Positions 15,909 to 25,474 of a DNA stretch of 64,000 nucleotides are shown here, piece by piece (position 1 is the first letter of the stretch; each line of letters starts with the position of its first letter). The notes under the pieces are model-generated. The model did no database searches. It worked only from the letters and a program-made list of their open reading frames with translations, and had not been told where the DNA came from. The position numbers and the translations under genes were made by a program. The stretch is from Nocardioides luteus. GTDB lineage: Bacteria; Actinomycetota; Actinomycetes; Propionibacteriales; Nocardioidaceae. The DNA is taken from NCBI RefSeq assembly GCF_000960475.2, contig NZ_JZDQ02000034.1, positions 1-64,000 on the forward strand. Direction: 5' to 3'.

Positions 15909-17174
15909 ATGGAGGTCTTTGCGTACGCGACGCTCCCCGACACGGTCCGGGGGCGCATCGTCGCGCTCACGGCCGGGGTGCTTCCCGACGTGGTGCGCCT
16001 CCCGCCCGCGCTCAAGCGGATCGCCGACTTCGCGCCCGCCCGGCGCGCCAAGGCCGGCGGCGCGATGATCGCCTCGGTGCTCGAGAACGACGAGGAGGTG
16101 CGGGAGAAGGTCGGCAGCCAGCTGCGCCCGGCCTACGTCTCCGAGGAGGCCCCCGACGACATCGTGCTGCCCGAGGACCCGGCCGAAGCGGCCGCGGTCG
16201 TCTGGCTCGTCCGCCCCGACGGCTGGGAGGTCTCGCTCAAGGAGGCCCTGGACCGGCTGGACGCCGCCGCGGTGCCGGCGGTCGACGCCGAGGTGGCCCG
16301 GCTGCGCGGCAAGCTCGCCGCGGCCGAGGACGAGATCCGTGAGGTGCGCGCCGACCGCAAGGCCCGCCTCGACGACCTCAAGGCCGACAACACCGCCCTG
16401 CGCCGCAAGCTCGGTGAGGCCCGGGCCGCGGCACGCGAGGCCGGCACGGGCCTGGACGAGGCCCTGCGCGAGACCCGTGCGGCGCTCGCGCGGGCCGAGG
16501 AGGAGCTGGCCTCCCGCGACCGCCAGCTGCGCCAGCTCCGCAGCCAGATCGACAAGCTCGAGCGCGAGGCGGCCGCCGAGCGGCGTACGTCCAAGACGGA
16601 CCGTGAGGACGCCTCGCTGCGCGCCCGGTTCCTGCTCGACACGCTGCTCGACGCGGCCGGAGGGCTGCGGCGCGAGCTCGCCCTGCCGCCGGTCACCGGC
16701 ACCCCGGGCGAGCGGGTCGAGGCCGAGCTCGCCTCCGCGGACGCGGCCGCCGGTGCCGGCGTCACCAGCAGCGCCCACCTCGAGCAGTTCCTGGCGATGC
16801 CGCGGGTCCGGCTGATCGTGGACGGCTACAACGTCTCCAAGGCCCTGTGGCCCGACTCGGCGCTCGATGCCCAGCGGCTGCGGCTGCTGCGGGCGATCGC
16901 GCCCATCGCGGCCCGCACCGGCGCCGAGACGACCGTCGTCTTCGACGCCCACTCCGCCTCCGTACGTCCCACCGCGGTGCCTCCGCGCGGGGTCAAGGTC
17001 CTCTTCTCCCCCGAGGGCGTCATCGCCGACGACGTCATCCGCGACCTGGTCGACGCCGAGCCGGCCGGCCGCGTCATCCTGGTGGCCACCGACGACGCCG
17101 AGGTGGTCAAGGACGTACGCCGCGCCGGCGCCCGCACCGTCCCGCTCTCCTCGCTCTCGCCCCTGCTGGGCTGA
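15909..17174 (+). CDS. NYN domain RNA-binding protein / putative ribonuclease
   Basis: A 421-aa protein. Residues 1-110 are a helical N-terminal region, about 120-225 a long Arg/Glu-rich coiled coil, and about 295-421 a NYN (YacP-like, PIN-fold) domain with the acidic residues expected of metal-dependent RNases: LIVDGYNVSK, VVFDAH and VATDDAEVV. The ATG is 7 bases after a TACACT box, so the mRNA is probably leaderless; the frame is open far upstream but without coding character. Substrate unknown. The coiled coil suggests oligomerisation. Confidence 0.88.
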   Translation: MEVFAYATLPDTVRGRIVALTAGVLPDVVRLPPALKRIADFAPARRAKAGGAMIASVLENDEEVREKVGSQLRPAYVSEEAPDDIVLPEDPAEAAAVVWLVRPDGWEVSLKEALDRLDAAAVPAVDAEVARLRGKLAAAEDEIREVRADRKARLDDLKADNTALRRKLGEARAAAREAGTGLDEALRETRAALARAEEELASRDRQLRQLRSQIDKLEREAAAERRTSKTDREDASLRARFLLDTLLDAAGGLRRELALPPVTGTPGERVEAELASADAAAGAGVTSSAHLEQFLAMPRVRLIVDGYNVSKALWPDSALDAQRLRLLRAIAPIAARTGAETTVVFDAHSASVRPTAVPPRGVKVLFSPEGVIADDVIRDLVDAEPAGRVILVATDDAEVVKDVRRAGARTVPLSSLSPLLG

Positions 17175-17256
17175 TCCGGTCGGCTTCCTGCGGCGTACCT
17201 GCCTGATTCGATAGGTTCTCCGGACGTCCGAATCACCGGGAGTGGGAGACCAGCGC

Positions 17257-19167
17257 GTGCGGCACACCCTCAACGCGATCGCCAGGATGTTCCTGTGCGC
17301 CGCCGGATTCGTGATGTCCATCTACGGCAGCGTCCAGCTCAACGCCCTCAAGTCGCCGAGCTTTCGCGAGCTGCTGCACGAGCCGAGCTTCTGGGTCGCC
17401 GCCGTCGGGGGCCTGATGACCGCGGTCGCGTTCGAGGCGATGCGACGCGCTCAGGTTCCGGCTCCTGTCGCCCCTGCTGGACCCGGGGAGCCCACCGAAC
17501 CCGTCACGCCGGTCGAGAGCCCTGCCACCGGCGTGCCCGCCAAGGAGGAGCGACCGGCCGACGACGGCGACAAGCTCAGCCTGGTCGAAGTCGTCGGTCT
17601 GGCCGCGGGTGGTGTCATCGGCTCCGGCTGGCTGCTCGCGGTGCCGGGCCTGCATGAGAGCCTGGGCGAGGCCGCACTGCTCGGCTGGGCCGCCGGCGGC
17701 GTACTCATGCTCACCATCGCGGTCGTGATGGTCGAGTTCGGGCTCATCTCCCAGCGCACCGGCGGGCTGCTGTTCCACCCGCACGACGCCTTCGGGCCGC
17801 TGGTGGTGATCGTCCTCGCGGCCTCGCTGTGGATCTCGTACGCCATCAACCCAGCCGCCCAGGCAGCGGCGGCGGTCAACGGGCTGGCCGAGGTCGTCCC
17901 CGCACTGGCCGGCGAGGGCGGGCTCACCCGGGCCGGCTCCGCGCTGGCGGTCGCGGTGACCGCCGCGATCATCGCCTTCGTCCTGCTGCCGCGACGGCTC
18001 GTCCTGCGTACGAACGCGGCGCTGACCCTGCTCAAGATCGCCATCCCCGTGGTCTTCGTGGTGTGCCTGGCCTTCGCGACGCCGGCTCCGCTCACCGGCT
18101 CGGGAGCGACCGCCGGACCCACCTCGACCGGCGTGCTGAGCGCGCTGATCACCAGCGGCGTGATCTACGCCTACATCGGCTTCCAGGCGCCGCTGGACGT
18201 GACCGGCGAGGTCCGGGGCGGCCGGCGCGAGGCGGCCCGGCGGGTGCGCTGGGCGGTCTACGGCACGGTCGTCGGCTCGTTCCTGCTCTACTCCGCCCTC
18301 CAGCTGGTCTACGCCGAGCACATGGCCGCCTCCGGCGCCGAGCACGGCACCTCCTACGCGCGCCTGACCGATGCGGCCACGCTGGGCGGGGCGCCGCTGG
18401 ACTGGCTGGTCGTGCTGGTCCGCCTGGCCGCGATCATCGCGCCGATCGGCTCGGGCATCGTGTTCGCCTACGCCCTCAGCCGCGAGGTCTACGCGCTCAG
18501 CGCGGAGAGGTACGTCCCCAGCGGCCTGCACGAGCCGCGGGCCTCCCGCCTCCCCGGCCGCACCGGCGACTCCTTCTGGCTGATCCTGCTCGTGAACCTG
18601 GTGCTCGCGCTGGTCGTCCTGGTGGCGGTGGGCGGCGACTGGCAGACCCTGGCCGTGCTCAACACGATCCCGATCCTGATCCTCTACGCGGTCACCTGCG
18701 TCGTCCTGGCCGTACGCTCCGACCTGCTCGGGACGGGTCTCCAGCGGCTCCTCCCCGTCGCGGCGTACGCGGCCTTCGTCGCGATCGCGCTGGTCGTCAA
18801 CGAGTCCGCGTGGGACCGGGTGTGGAAGGGCGTGGCGGTCATCGGCTGGGGATCGCTCGTGCTCCTGATGCTCCCCTGGCTCCATCATCTCCGGGTCCCC
18901 GGCCTGGGCTGGTACGACGCGAGGAACCACGGCGCCCGGCTCGTCACCCGCGACCCGGCGAACCGGCCGTTCGTCGTGCTCGCGCTCTATCTGGTGGCGC
19001 TGACGCTGCTGAGCGCCGTCCGCCACCGGATCGACGACGACTCCGTCTGGAGCGTGTGGAGCCTGCGTGCCCTGGTGATGATCGTCGCCTCGGGCGCGTT
19101 CGTCCTCCTCGTCGGCGCCGGCCGCCGCTACCTCAGGCAGACCCGGCTCACGACGACCCGGCCCTGA
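17257..19167 (+). CDS. APC family amino acid transporter with N-terminal membrane extension
   Basis: A 636-aa protein. The APC permease core starts near residue 105 with the canonical VEVVGLAAGGVIGSGWLL and runs through about 12 helices, including the conserved YIGFQAP and AYALSREVYALS regions. In front of it are two extra hydrophobic helices (about 8-25 and 40-58) and a Pro/Glu-rich linker, giving an N-terminal extension of about 100 residues. GTG at 17257 has GGGAGA 7 bases upstream, better than GTG 17242. Its 3' end overlaps the convergent helical-repeat gene by 20 bases. Substrate unknown. Confidence 0.87.
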   Translation: MRHTLNAIARMFLCAAGFVMSIYGSVQLNALKSPSFRELLHEPSFWVAAVGGLMTAVAFEAMRRAQVPAPVAPAGPGEPTEPVTPVESPATGVPAKEERPADDGDKLSLVEVVGLAAGGVIGSGWLLAVPGLHESLGEAALLGWAAGGVLMLTIAVVMVEFGLISQRTGGLLFHPHDAFGPLVVIVLAASLWISYAINPAAQAAAAVNGLAEVVPALAGEGGLTRAGSALAVAVTAAIIAFVLLPRRLVLRTNAALTLLKIAIPVVFVVCLAFATPAPLTGSGATAGPTSTGVLSALITSGVIYAYIGFQAPLDVTGEVRGGRREAARRVRWAVYGTVVGSFLLYSALQLVYAEHMAASGAEHGTSYARLTDAATLGGAPLDWLVVLVRLAAIIAPIGSGIVFAYALSREVYALSAERYVPSGLHEPRASRLPGRTGDSFWLILLVNLVLALVVLVAVGGDWQTLAVLNTIPILILYAVTCVVLAVRSDLLGTGLQRLLPVAAYAAFVAIALVVNESAWDRVWKGVAVIGWGSLVLLMLPWLHHLRVPGLGWYDARNHGARLVTRDPANRPFVVLALYLVALTLLSAVRHRIDDDSVWSVWSLRALVMIVASGAFVLLVGAGRRYLRQTRLTTTRP

Positions 19168-21046
19168 CCCACTCGGCCTCCTCGTCCTGGCCCGCGGCGA
19201 TCAGGGTCTCGACGACGGCATCGACCCGGGCGCGGTCCTGCCACCGCCCCACCGAGCGCTGCAGGACCCGGGCACGACTCGCCTCCGGGTAGCGGTGCAG
19301 CCGCAGCCGCGTGGTGATGCCGACGATGTCGCCGGGAGTGACGCTCTGCGCCTGGTCGAGGTAGCGGATCAGCAGCCGGTCGGCCGTGTCCGCGAGCTCG
19401 TTGCGACGGAGCTGGTGGGCGGTCTCGGCGATCGTCGGCCCGGCGCCACGGCGGTCGATCGCCTCGTCGGCCAGATGGTGCCAGGACGTACGCACGGCGT
19501 CGGTGAAGCCGGCGGCCTCGAGCGCGGCGAGGCACTCGGCGTACCAGGCCACGTACGCCTCCTCGGTCGGAGCCGGGTAGACGAGCAGGTCCGCGGCCAG
19601 CCTCCAGCCGACGTCGGCGGCGACGGCCGAGCGACCGCGCCGGCCGACCCGCGACGGGACGTGCTCGAGCAGCCCCACGATCTCCTGCGCGGGGCGGAGC
19701 CTGACCAGGGTGGCGGCCTGCCGCCGGAGATCCTCGCCCAGCGTCTTGCCGTGGCCGTCGGCGAGATAGGCGGCGATGCCCTCCACGACGGCGGAGCCCA
19801 TCGGCTCCCGGTCCGCGCCCTCCGGGGTGAGCACCCAGTGGAGCAGCTTCCGGGTGGTCTCCGCGGACGGCTGCGCCCACGACCACCGGTCGAGGAAGTC
19901 GCCGAGCCGCTCGATGTGGCCGCTGTGCGCGAGCGCCCGGACGATCATCGCGGCCTGCGCCTCGTCGCCCTCCTCCATGAGGGTCTCGCAGATGCGCTTC
20001 AGGTTCATGGGGGTGGCGTCGCCGGCCAGGGCGGCCAGCAGGCTGTCGCGGCCGGGTCCGCGGCTCCCGCGCAGCAGGAGCACCACCTGCTCGCGCGCCT
20101 CCTCGGCGTTCTCGCTGCCGTCGAGGCGGAGCCTGAACCAGTCCTCCAGCACACGGCCGCCCGGGGACAGCTCCCAGAACGCCGCGACGAGGTCCTGCTG
20201 CTGGGCCGGACCCGGCGCCCGGCCGAGGTCGCCGATCGCGCCGAGGGTGCGCCAGAGCAGGTCCAGCGCGATCTCACGCAGCCGGGGGCTGGCGTTCAGC
20301 GCGACGTACAGCAGGGCCTTGTCGAGGTTGGAGCGGCCGCTCGATGTCGCCGCGAACTGCTTGACGGTGTCGTTGACCAGCTCGGTCGCCCCGAGCAGCT
20401 GCAGCGCCCGGAGGAAGCGGGCGATGTCGGGCACGGTCCGCTGCCGGAGCACGTCGTGGATGACGGCGTAGGCGATGGAGGCGTCGTGCTCGGTCTCGAT
20501 CGCGAGCCGGGCGGCGTCCTCGGGCGGCCGGTGCAGCGCGGCCGCCGCGATCAGGATCACCCGGTCCGCGGCGGACTCCAGCGAGGTCGCCACGGCGGCC
20601 AGGTCGCCGTCCGCCAGCCTTCCGTACGCATGCAGCGCCTGCACCGCGATCGCCGGATGCCCTTGCGTGCGCAGCTCCGCGAGCCAGGCCACGAACCGGT
20701 CGACGCCCTGGCCGGAGACCCGGGCGAAGGCGTGGTCGATCAGCTTCTGGGTGTTGAGGACCTCGTCGGCCTTGGCGCCGTCGAGCACCGTGACGTACTC
20801 GACCAGGCCGGCCAGATCGCCGGTCAGCGTGTCGAGGACGCGCTCGTTGAACCGCAGCGCCGCGGCCTGTCCCTCCTCGCTCAGCAGCGTCCTGGCCTGC
20901 TCGCCGGCCTCGGCCGGCTCGACCTGCAGCGAGCCCGAGCGAGCGAACCAGCGCGCCCACGGGCGGTCCTCGTTCCCTCCCGCGGACCCCTCAGTGCCGC
21001 CGTTTCTCGCAGCGATGACCCACACCTCCCCTGTCAGGTGCGCCAC
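19148..21046 (-). CDS. Large hypothetical alpha-helical protein
   Basis: Up to 632 aa, almost wholly helical, with repeated Leu/Ala/Arg patterns suggestive of a TPR/HEAT-like solenoid but no recognised motif. No signal peptide or membrane helix. The start is uncertain: GTG 21046 abuts a TAGGGT box (21047-21052), so a transcript from that box would begin inside the frame; GTG 21025, just after AGGGGAG, is an alternative. It diverges from the exonuclease/GIY-YIG gene, and its C-terminus overlaps the transporter gene by 20 bases in the convergent direction. Confidence 0.75.
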   Translation of the reverse strand: MAHLTGEVWVIAARNGGTEGSAGGNEDRPWARWFARSGSLQVEPAEAGEQARTLLSEEGQAAALRFNERVLDTLTGDLAGLVEYVTVLDGAKADEVLNTQKLIDHAFARVSGQGVDRFVAWLAELRTQGHPAIAVQALHAYGRLADGDLAAVATSLESAADRVILIAAAALHRPPEDAARLAIETEHDASIAYAVIHDVLRQRTVPDIARFLRALQLLGATELVNDTVKQFAATSSGRSNLDKALLYVALNASPRLREIALDLLWRTLGAIGDLGRAPGPAQQQDLVAAFWELSPGGRVLEDWFRLRLDGSENAEEAREQVVLLLRGSRGPGRDSLLAALAGDATPMNLKRICETLMEEGDEAQAAMIVRALAHSGHIERLGDFLDRWSWAQPSAETTRKLLHWVLTPEGADREPMGSAVVEGIAAYLADGHGKTLGEDLRRQAATLVRLRPAQEIVGLLEHVPSRVGRRGRSAVAADVGWRLAADLLVYPAPTEEAYVAWYAECLAALEAAGFTDAVRTSWHHLADEAIDRRGAGPTIAETAHQLRRNELADTADRLLIRYLDQAQSVTPGDIVGITTRLRLHRYPEASRARVLQRSVGRWQDRARVDAVVETLIAAGQDEEAEWVRAGSS

Positions 21047-21052
21047 ACCCTA
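21047..21052 (-). promoter_or_regulatory. Candidate -10 box TAGGGT (minus strand)
   Basis: TAGGGT in the 46-bp divergent gap, facing the large helical protein. A start site about 7 bases downstream would make the furthest start codon too early. Confidence 0.4.
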
Positions 21053-21080
21053 GTGGCGAAGCACTGTCGGTGGCACTCGC

Positions 21081-21086
21081 TAATGT
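21081..21086 (+). promoter_or_regulatory. Candidate -10 box TAATGT (leaderless exonuclease gene)
   Basis: TAATGT ends 6 bases before the ATG at 21093, implying a leaderless or near-leaderless mRNA. Confidence 0.55.
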
Positions 21087-21092
21087 GTTCGC

Positions 21093-22850
21093 ATGGGCAG
21101 TACGGCGGCGGTGCGCGAGGCGCGCAAGGAGATGCGTGCCCGGGCCGTCGCCCGCCGCCAGCGCGAGCAGGCCACCGGCGGCTGGGAGGCGCAGCGGGGC
21201 TTCGACGAGCTCGGCAGGCCGCTGCGTGACCTGACGTTCTGCGTGGTCGACCTGGAGACCACCGGCAACAGCCCCGACAACGGCGGCATGATCACCGAGA
21301 TCGGCGCGGTGAAGGTGCGGGGCGGCGAGGTCCTGGGCGAGTTCCAGACCCTCGTCAACCCGCACACCGGCATCCCAGCCTCGATCGCCGTGCTCACCGG
21401 GATCACCAACTCGATGGTCGCCTCCTCGCCCACCATCGAGTCGGTGCTGCCGGCGTTCCTCGAGTTCGCCGAGGGCTGCGTGCTGGTCGCCCACAACGCC
21501 CCCTTCGACGTGGGTTTCCTCAAGCACTTCGCAGCGAAGCAGGAGCGGCCGTGGCCGCGGTTCGAGGTGCTCGACACGGTGAAGATCGCCCGCCGGGTGG
21601 TCACCCGCGACGAGGCGCCCAACCACAAGCTCGGCTCGCTCGCCCGGGTCTTCGGCTCCCCCACCACGCCCAACCACCGCGCGCTCCAGGACGCCCGCGC
21701 CACCGTCGACGTGCTCCACGGGATGATGGAGCGCCTCGGCAACGTCGGGGTGCAGACGCTCGAGGACCTGGCCGTCTTCTCGGCCAAGGTCACCACCGCC
21801 CAGCGCAAGAAGCGCCATCTGGCCGAGGACCTGCCGCACGCCCCCGGCGTCTACCTGTTCAAGGACGACAAGGGCCGGGTGCTCTACATCGGCACCTCCA
21901 AGGACCTCCGCACCCGGGTCCGCACCTACTTCACCGCCTCCGAGACCCGCTCCCGGATGGGCGAGATGGTCGGGCTGGCCACGACCGTCCAGGGCATCGA
22001 GTGCGCGACGGCCCTGGAGGCGGGCGTGCGCGAGCTGCGGCTCATCGCCGAGCACAAGCCGCCCTACAACCGCCGCTCGCGTCGCCCCGAGAAGATGCAC
22101 TTCGTCAAGCTCACCCAGGAGCCCTGGCCCAGGCTCTCGCTGGTCAAGCAGGTGCTCGACGACGGCGCGGACTACCTCGGCCCGTTCGGCTCCAGGAAGG
22201 TCGCCGAGAAGGCCCTCCAGGCGCTGCACGACACCTTCCCGATCCGGCAGTGCGCCGACCGGCTCCCGATCCTGCCGGCCAGGACCCCGTGCGTCCTCGC
22301 CGAGCTCCACCGCTGCCTGAGCCCGTGCGACCAGAGCGTCGCCTCCGAGACGTACGCGACCCTGGTCGCCCGCGTCCGCGAGTCCCTGCTCCACCGGCCC
22401 GACGAGGTGGTCGAGGCGGTCACCGAGCGGCTCACCGGCCTGGCCGAGCAGGAACGGTTCGAGGAGGCGGCCGTGCATCGCGACCGGCTCACGTCCTACC
22501 TGCGCGCCGCCGCGCGCACGCAGCGGCTCAGCGGCCTGACCCGGCTGCCCGACCTCACCGCGATCCGGCGTGAGGACGACGGCCGCTGGGCGGTCCACGT
22601 GGTCCGTCACGGACGCCTCGCCGGCGCCGGCGTGATCCCCCGCGAGGCCAACGCGCACGCCTACGTCGCCGACCTCCAGCTCAGCGCCGAGACCGTCCTG
22701 GACGCGCCCGGCCCAGTCCCGGCCGCGAGCGCCGAGGAGACCGAGCTGGTGCTGCGCTGGCTGGAGTCCCCGGGCGTGCGCCTCGCCCACATCGAGGGCG
22801 AATGGACCTGCCCGATCGGCGGTGCGGGCCGGCGGGCAGCCATGCTCTAG
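21093..22850 (+). CDS. DEDDh 3'-5' exonuclease fused to GIY-YIG (UvrC/Cho-like) nuclease
   Basis: A 585-aa fusion. Residues 48-215 are a DEDDh exonuclease like DNA polymerase III epsilon: DLETTG (Asp53, Glu55), AHNAPFDVGFL, and NHRALQDARATVDV with the His/Asp pair. From about 245 a GIY-YIG domain follows (GVYLF near 251, YIGTSKDLRTRV near 266), then a UvrC-type FGSRK region and a UvrB-binding-like helix (ERFEEAAVHRDRL). It probably acts in DNA repair. Mycobacterial Rv2191 has the same architecture and also neighbours trpD and ctaE (from memory). The gene is intact. Confidence 0.92.
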   Translation: MGSTAAVREARKEMRARAVARRQREQATGGWEAQRGFDELGRPLRDLTFCVVDLETTGNSPDNGGMITEIGAVKVRGGEVLGEFQTLVNPHTGIPASIAVLTGITNSMVASSPTIESVLPAFLEFAEGCVLVAHNAPFDVGFLKHFAAKQERPWPRFEVLDTVKIARRVVTRDEAPNHKLGSLARVFGSPTTPNHRALQDARATVDVLHGMMERLGNVGVQTLEDLAVFSAKVTTAQRKKRHLAEDLPHAPGVYLFKDDKGRVLYIGTSKDLRTRVRTYFTASETRSRMGEMVGLATTVQGIECATALEAGVRELRLIAEHKPPYNRRSRRPEKMHFVKLTQEPWPRLSLVKQVLDDGADYLGPFGSRKVAEKALQALHDTFPIRQCADRLPILPARTPCVLAELHRCLSPCDQSVASETYATLVARVRESLLHRPDEVVEAVTERLTGLAEQERFEEAAVHRDRLTSYLRAAARTQRLSGLTRLPDLTAIRREDDGRWAVHVVRHGRLAGAGVIPREANAHAYVADLQLSAETVLDAPGPVPAASAEETELVLRWLESPGVRLAHIEGEWTCPIGGAGRRAAML

Positions 22851-22860
22851 GGCGATCGGC

Positions 22861-22866
22861 TAACGT
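22861..22866 (+). promoter_or_regulatory. Candidate -10 box TAACGT (leaderless AsnC-type gene)
   Basis: TAACGT ends 7 bases before the GTG at 22874. Confidence 0.5.
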
Positions 22867-22873
22867 GACCTGC

Positions 22874-23152
22874 GTGATCACAGCGATCGTCTTCATCAAT
22901 GCCGAGGTCTCCCAGATCCCCGAGGTGGCCGAGGCCGTCGCCGCCATCGACGGCGTCAGCGAGGTCTACTCCGTCACCGGCCAGATCGACCTGATCGCCC
23001 TGGTCCGCGTCCACGCCCACGAGGAGGTGGCCGCGGTCGTCGCCGACAAGGTCAACAAGGTCCCCGGCGTGCTCGAGACCGAGACCCACATCGCCTTCCG
23101 CACCTATTCTCAGGTCGACCTGGAAGCTGCGTTCTCCATCGGGCTGGACTAA
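22874..23152 (+). CDS. Stand-alone Lrp/AsnC ligand-binding (RAM) domain protein
   Basis: A 92-aa protein consisting only of the Lrp/AsnC C-terminal effector domain: ITAIVFINAEV, GVSEVYSVTGQIDLIALVRV, and THIAFRTYS. The helix-turn-helix is absent, so it cannot bind DNA alone; such single-domain proteins form oligomers and may sense amino acids. GTG 22874 is chosen because family members begin at this point and a TAACGT box lies 7 bases upstream; GTG 22865 is in frame too. It sits beside trpD, which makes an aromatic amino-acid ligand plausible but unproven. Confidence 0.88.
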   Translation: MITAIVFINAEVSQIPEVAEAVAAIDGVSEVYSVTGQIDLIALVRVHAHEEVAAVVADKVNKVPGVLETETHIAFRTYSQVDLEAAFSIGLD

Positions 23153-23174
23153 CGGGCGCAGCCCGTCCCGTGTA

Positions 23175-23185
23175 GCCGAGTCGGC
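23175..23185. repeat. GCCGAGTCGGC palindrome between convergent genes
   Basis: The 48-bp gap between the AsnC-type gene and trpD holds GCCGAGTCGGC, the same core seen in the hairpins at 11763 and 61753. Here only the short palindrome (5-bp arms) is present, with a small GGGCGCAGCCC stem just before it. It may act as a weak bidirectional terminator. Confidence 0.5.
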
Positions 23186-23200
23186 GCGTAATCATCTACC

Positions 23201-24234
<1,034 letters not shown>

Positions 24235-24238
<4 letters not shown>

Positions 24239-24645
24239 GCGCCAACGTTAACGGGCCGCAGCAGTCCCACGACCGTCCGGGCCAGCTCGAACGGGTCGAG
24301 CGGGTGCGCAACGGTCGCTTCCGCACGCGACCAGGTGGCGAGCCATGCGTCCTGGGGACGACCGATGAGGACCACGATCGGCGGAGCGTCCGGCACCTCG
24401 TCCTTGACCGCCTTGGCGATCCCGAGCCCGCCGGCCGGAGCGGCCTCGCCGTCGAGCACGGCCAGCGCCAGGCCACCGGCGTCGAGCTGGGCGCGCACCG
24501 CCGGCTCGGTGGCCACCTCGACGTACTCCACCTCCGGGAGGGAGGGGTGCGGACGGCGTCCGAGAGCGAGGATCACCTGCTTGCGTACGTCGACGTCGTC
24601 GCTGTAGACGAGGATCTTCAGAGAATTCGAGGTGGTGTCGGTCAC
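24235..24645 (-). CDS. Orphan receiver-like (pseudo-REC) protein upstream of trpD
   Basis: A 136-aa single domain resembling a response regulator receiver: an acidic pair in YSDDVDVRKQV, an Asp in LAVLDGEAA at the phospho-acceptor position, and a Thr/Ser-free beta4 (VVLIG). The usual beta5 Lys-Pro is replaced by His-Pro (VAHPLDPFEL), so normal phosphorylation is doubtful. No output domain. GTG start, with a TAGCAT box 6 bases upstream, suggests a leaderless mRNA. The ATGA overlap with trpD implies coupled expression. It could be a protein-interaction module; function unknown. Confidence 0.75.
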
Positions 24646-24651
24646 ACCCCG

Positions 24652-24657
24652 ATGCTA
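24652..24657 (-). promoter_or_regulatory. Candidate -10 box TAGCAT (minus strand)
   Basis: TAGCAT ends 6 bases before the GTG at 24645. The remaining gap to ctaE (to 24795) contains several small inverted repeats, such as CACACCC/GGGTGTG, and probably the ctaE-qcr promoter, which I could not place. Confidence 0.45.
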
Positions 24658-24795
24658 GCGCCAACACCACTGCCTGCGGCGAGATGTCACACCCCGAACC
24701 TGAGCGGTGTCTCAAGGGTGTGGGACCGGTGCGGTACCGGCCCGAAACACGACACACAGGGTCCCAAGAAGACTCTGGGAAAGGGGCAGGACATA

Positions 24796-25461
24796 ATGGC
24801 GGGCGTGGCGACAGTATCGACTCTTCCAACAGCCCGCCTGCACGGGCATCACGACCGTCCGAGCATGGTCAGCGTGGGGACGATCATCTGGCTCGCAAGC
24901 GAGCTGATGTTCTTCGCGGCGCTGTTCGCGGCCTACTTCACGATCCGCTCGGTCAGCCCCGAGACGTGGCATGCCAACACCGAGGCGCTCAACATCCCGT
25001 TCGCGGCGGTCAACACCACGATCCTCGTGCTGTCGTCGTTCACCTGCCAGTTCGGCGTCTTCGCCGCCGAGCGAGGTCAGGTCGGGCGTAAGGGCTCGCT
25101 GCTCGCGGTCCGTCTGTGGGGTCTGCGTGAGTGGTTCATCCTCACCTACCTCATGGGCGCGGTCTTCATCGCGGGCCAGGCGACCGAGTACGCGGCCCTG
25201 GTGCAGGAGGGCATCGCGCTCAACCGCGGCTTCACCGGTCCCGACGACCCCTACGGCTCGGTCTTCTACCTGACGACGGGCTTCCACGGTCTGCACGTCA
25301 CCGGTGGCCTGATCGCCTTCCTGTTCGTGCTCGGCCGGACGTACGTCGCCAAGCGCTTCACCCACGAGCAGGCCGTCTCCGCGATCGTCGTGTCCTACTA
25401 CTGGCACTTCGTCGACGTGGTGTGGATCGGCCTGTTCGCGACCATCTACCTCCTCAAGTGA
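24796..25461 (+). CDS. ctaE: Cytochrome c oxidase (aa3) subunit III
   Basis: A 221-aa membrane subunit of the terminal oxidase. About five helices; COX3 signatures include SELMFFAALFAAYF, GFHGLHVTGG and YYWHFVDVVWIGLF. ATG 24796 is preceded by AAGGGGCAGG. It starts the ctaE-qcrC-qcrA-qcrB operon and lies 13 bases before qcrC. This grouping is the actinobacterial arrangement in which the bcc and aa3 complexes form one supercomplex. Confidence 0.95.
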   Translation: MAGVATVSTLPTARLHGHHDRPSMVSVGTIIWLASELMFFAALFAAYFTIRSVSPETWHANTEALNIPFAAVNTTILVLSSFTCQFGVFAAERGQVGRKGSLLAVRLWGLREWFILTYLMGAVFIAGQATEYAALVQEGIALNRGFTGPDDPYGSVFYLTTGFHGLHVTGGLIAFLFVLGRTYVAKRFTHEQAVSAIVVSYYWHFVDVVWIGLFATIYLLK

Positions 25462-25474
25462 CCAAGGACTGAAT

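Noticed and set aside
17233..19026. Long antisense frame opposite the APC transporter
   Set aside because: Translation is dominated by Gly, Arg, Asp, Gln and His, typical of an antisense shadow of a membrane protein gene.
21093..22850. A frameshifted or chimeric uvrC
   Set aside because: The frame is continuous, both domains have intact catalytic motifs, and the same fusion is known in other actinobacteria.
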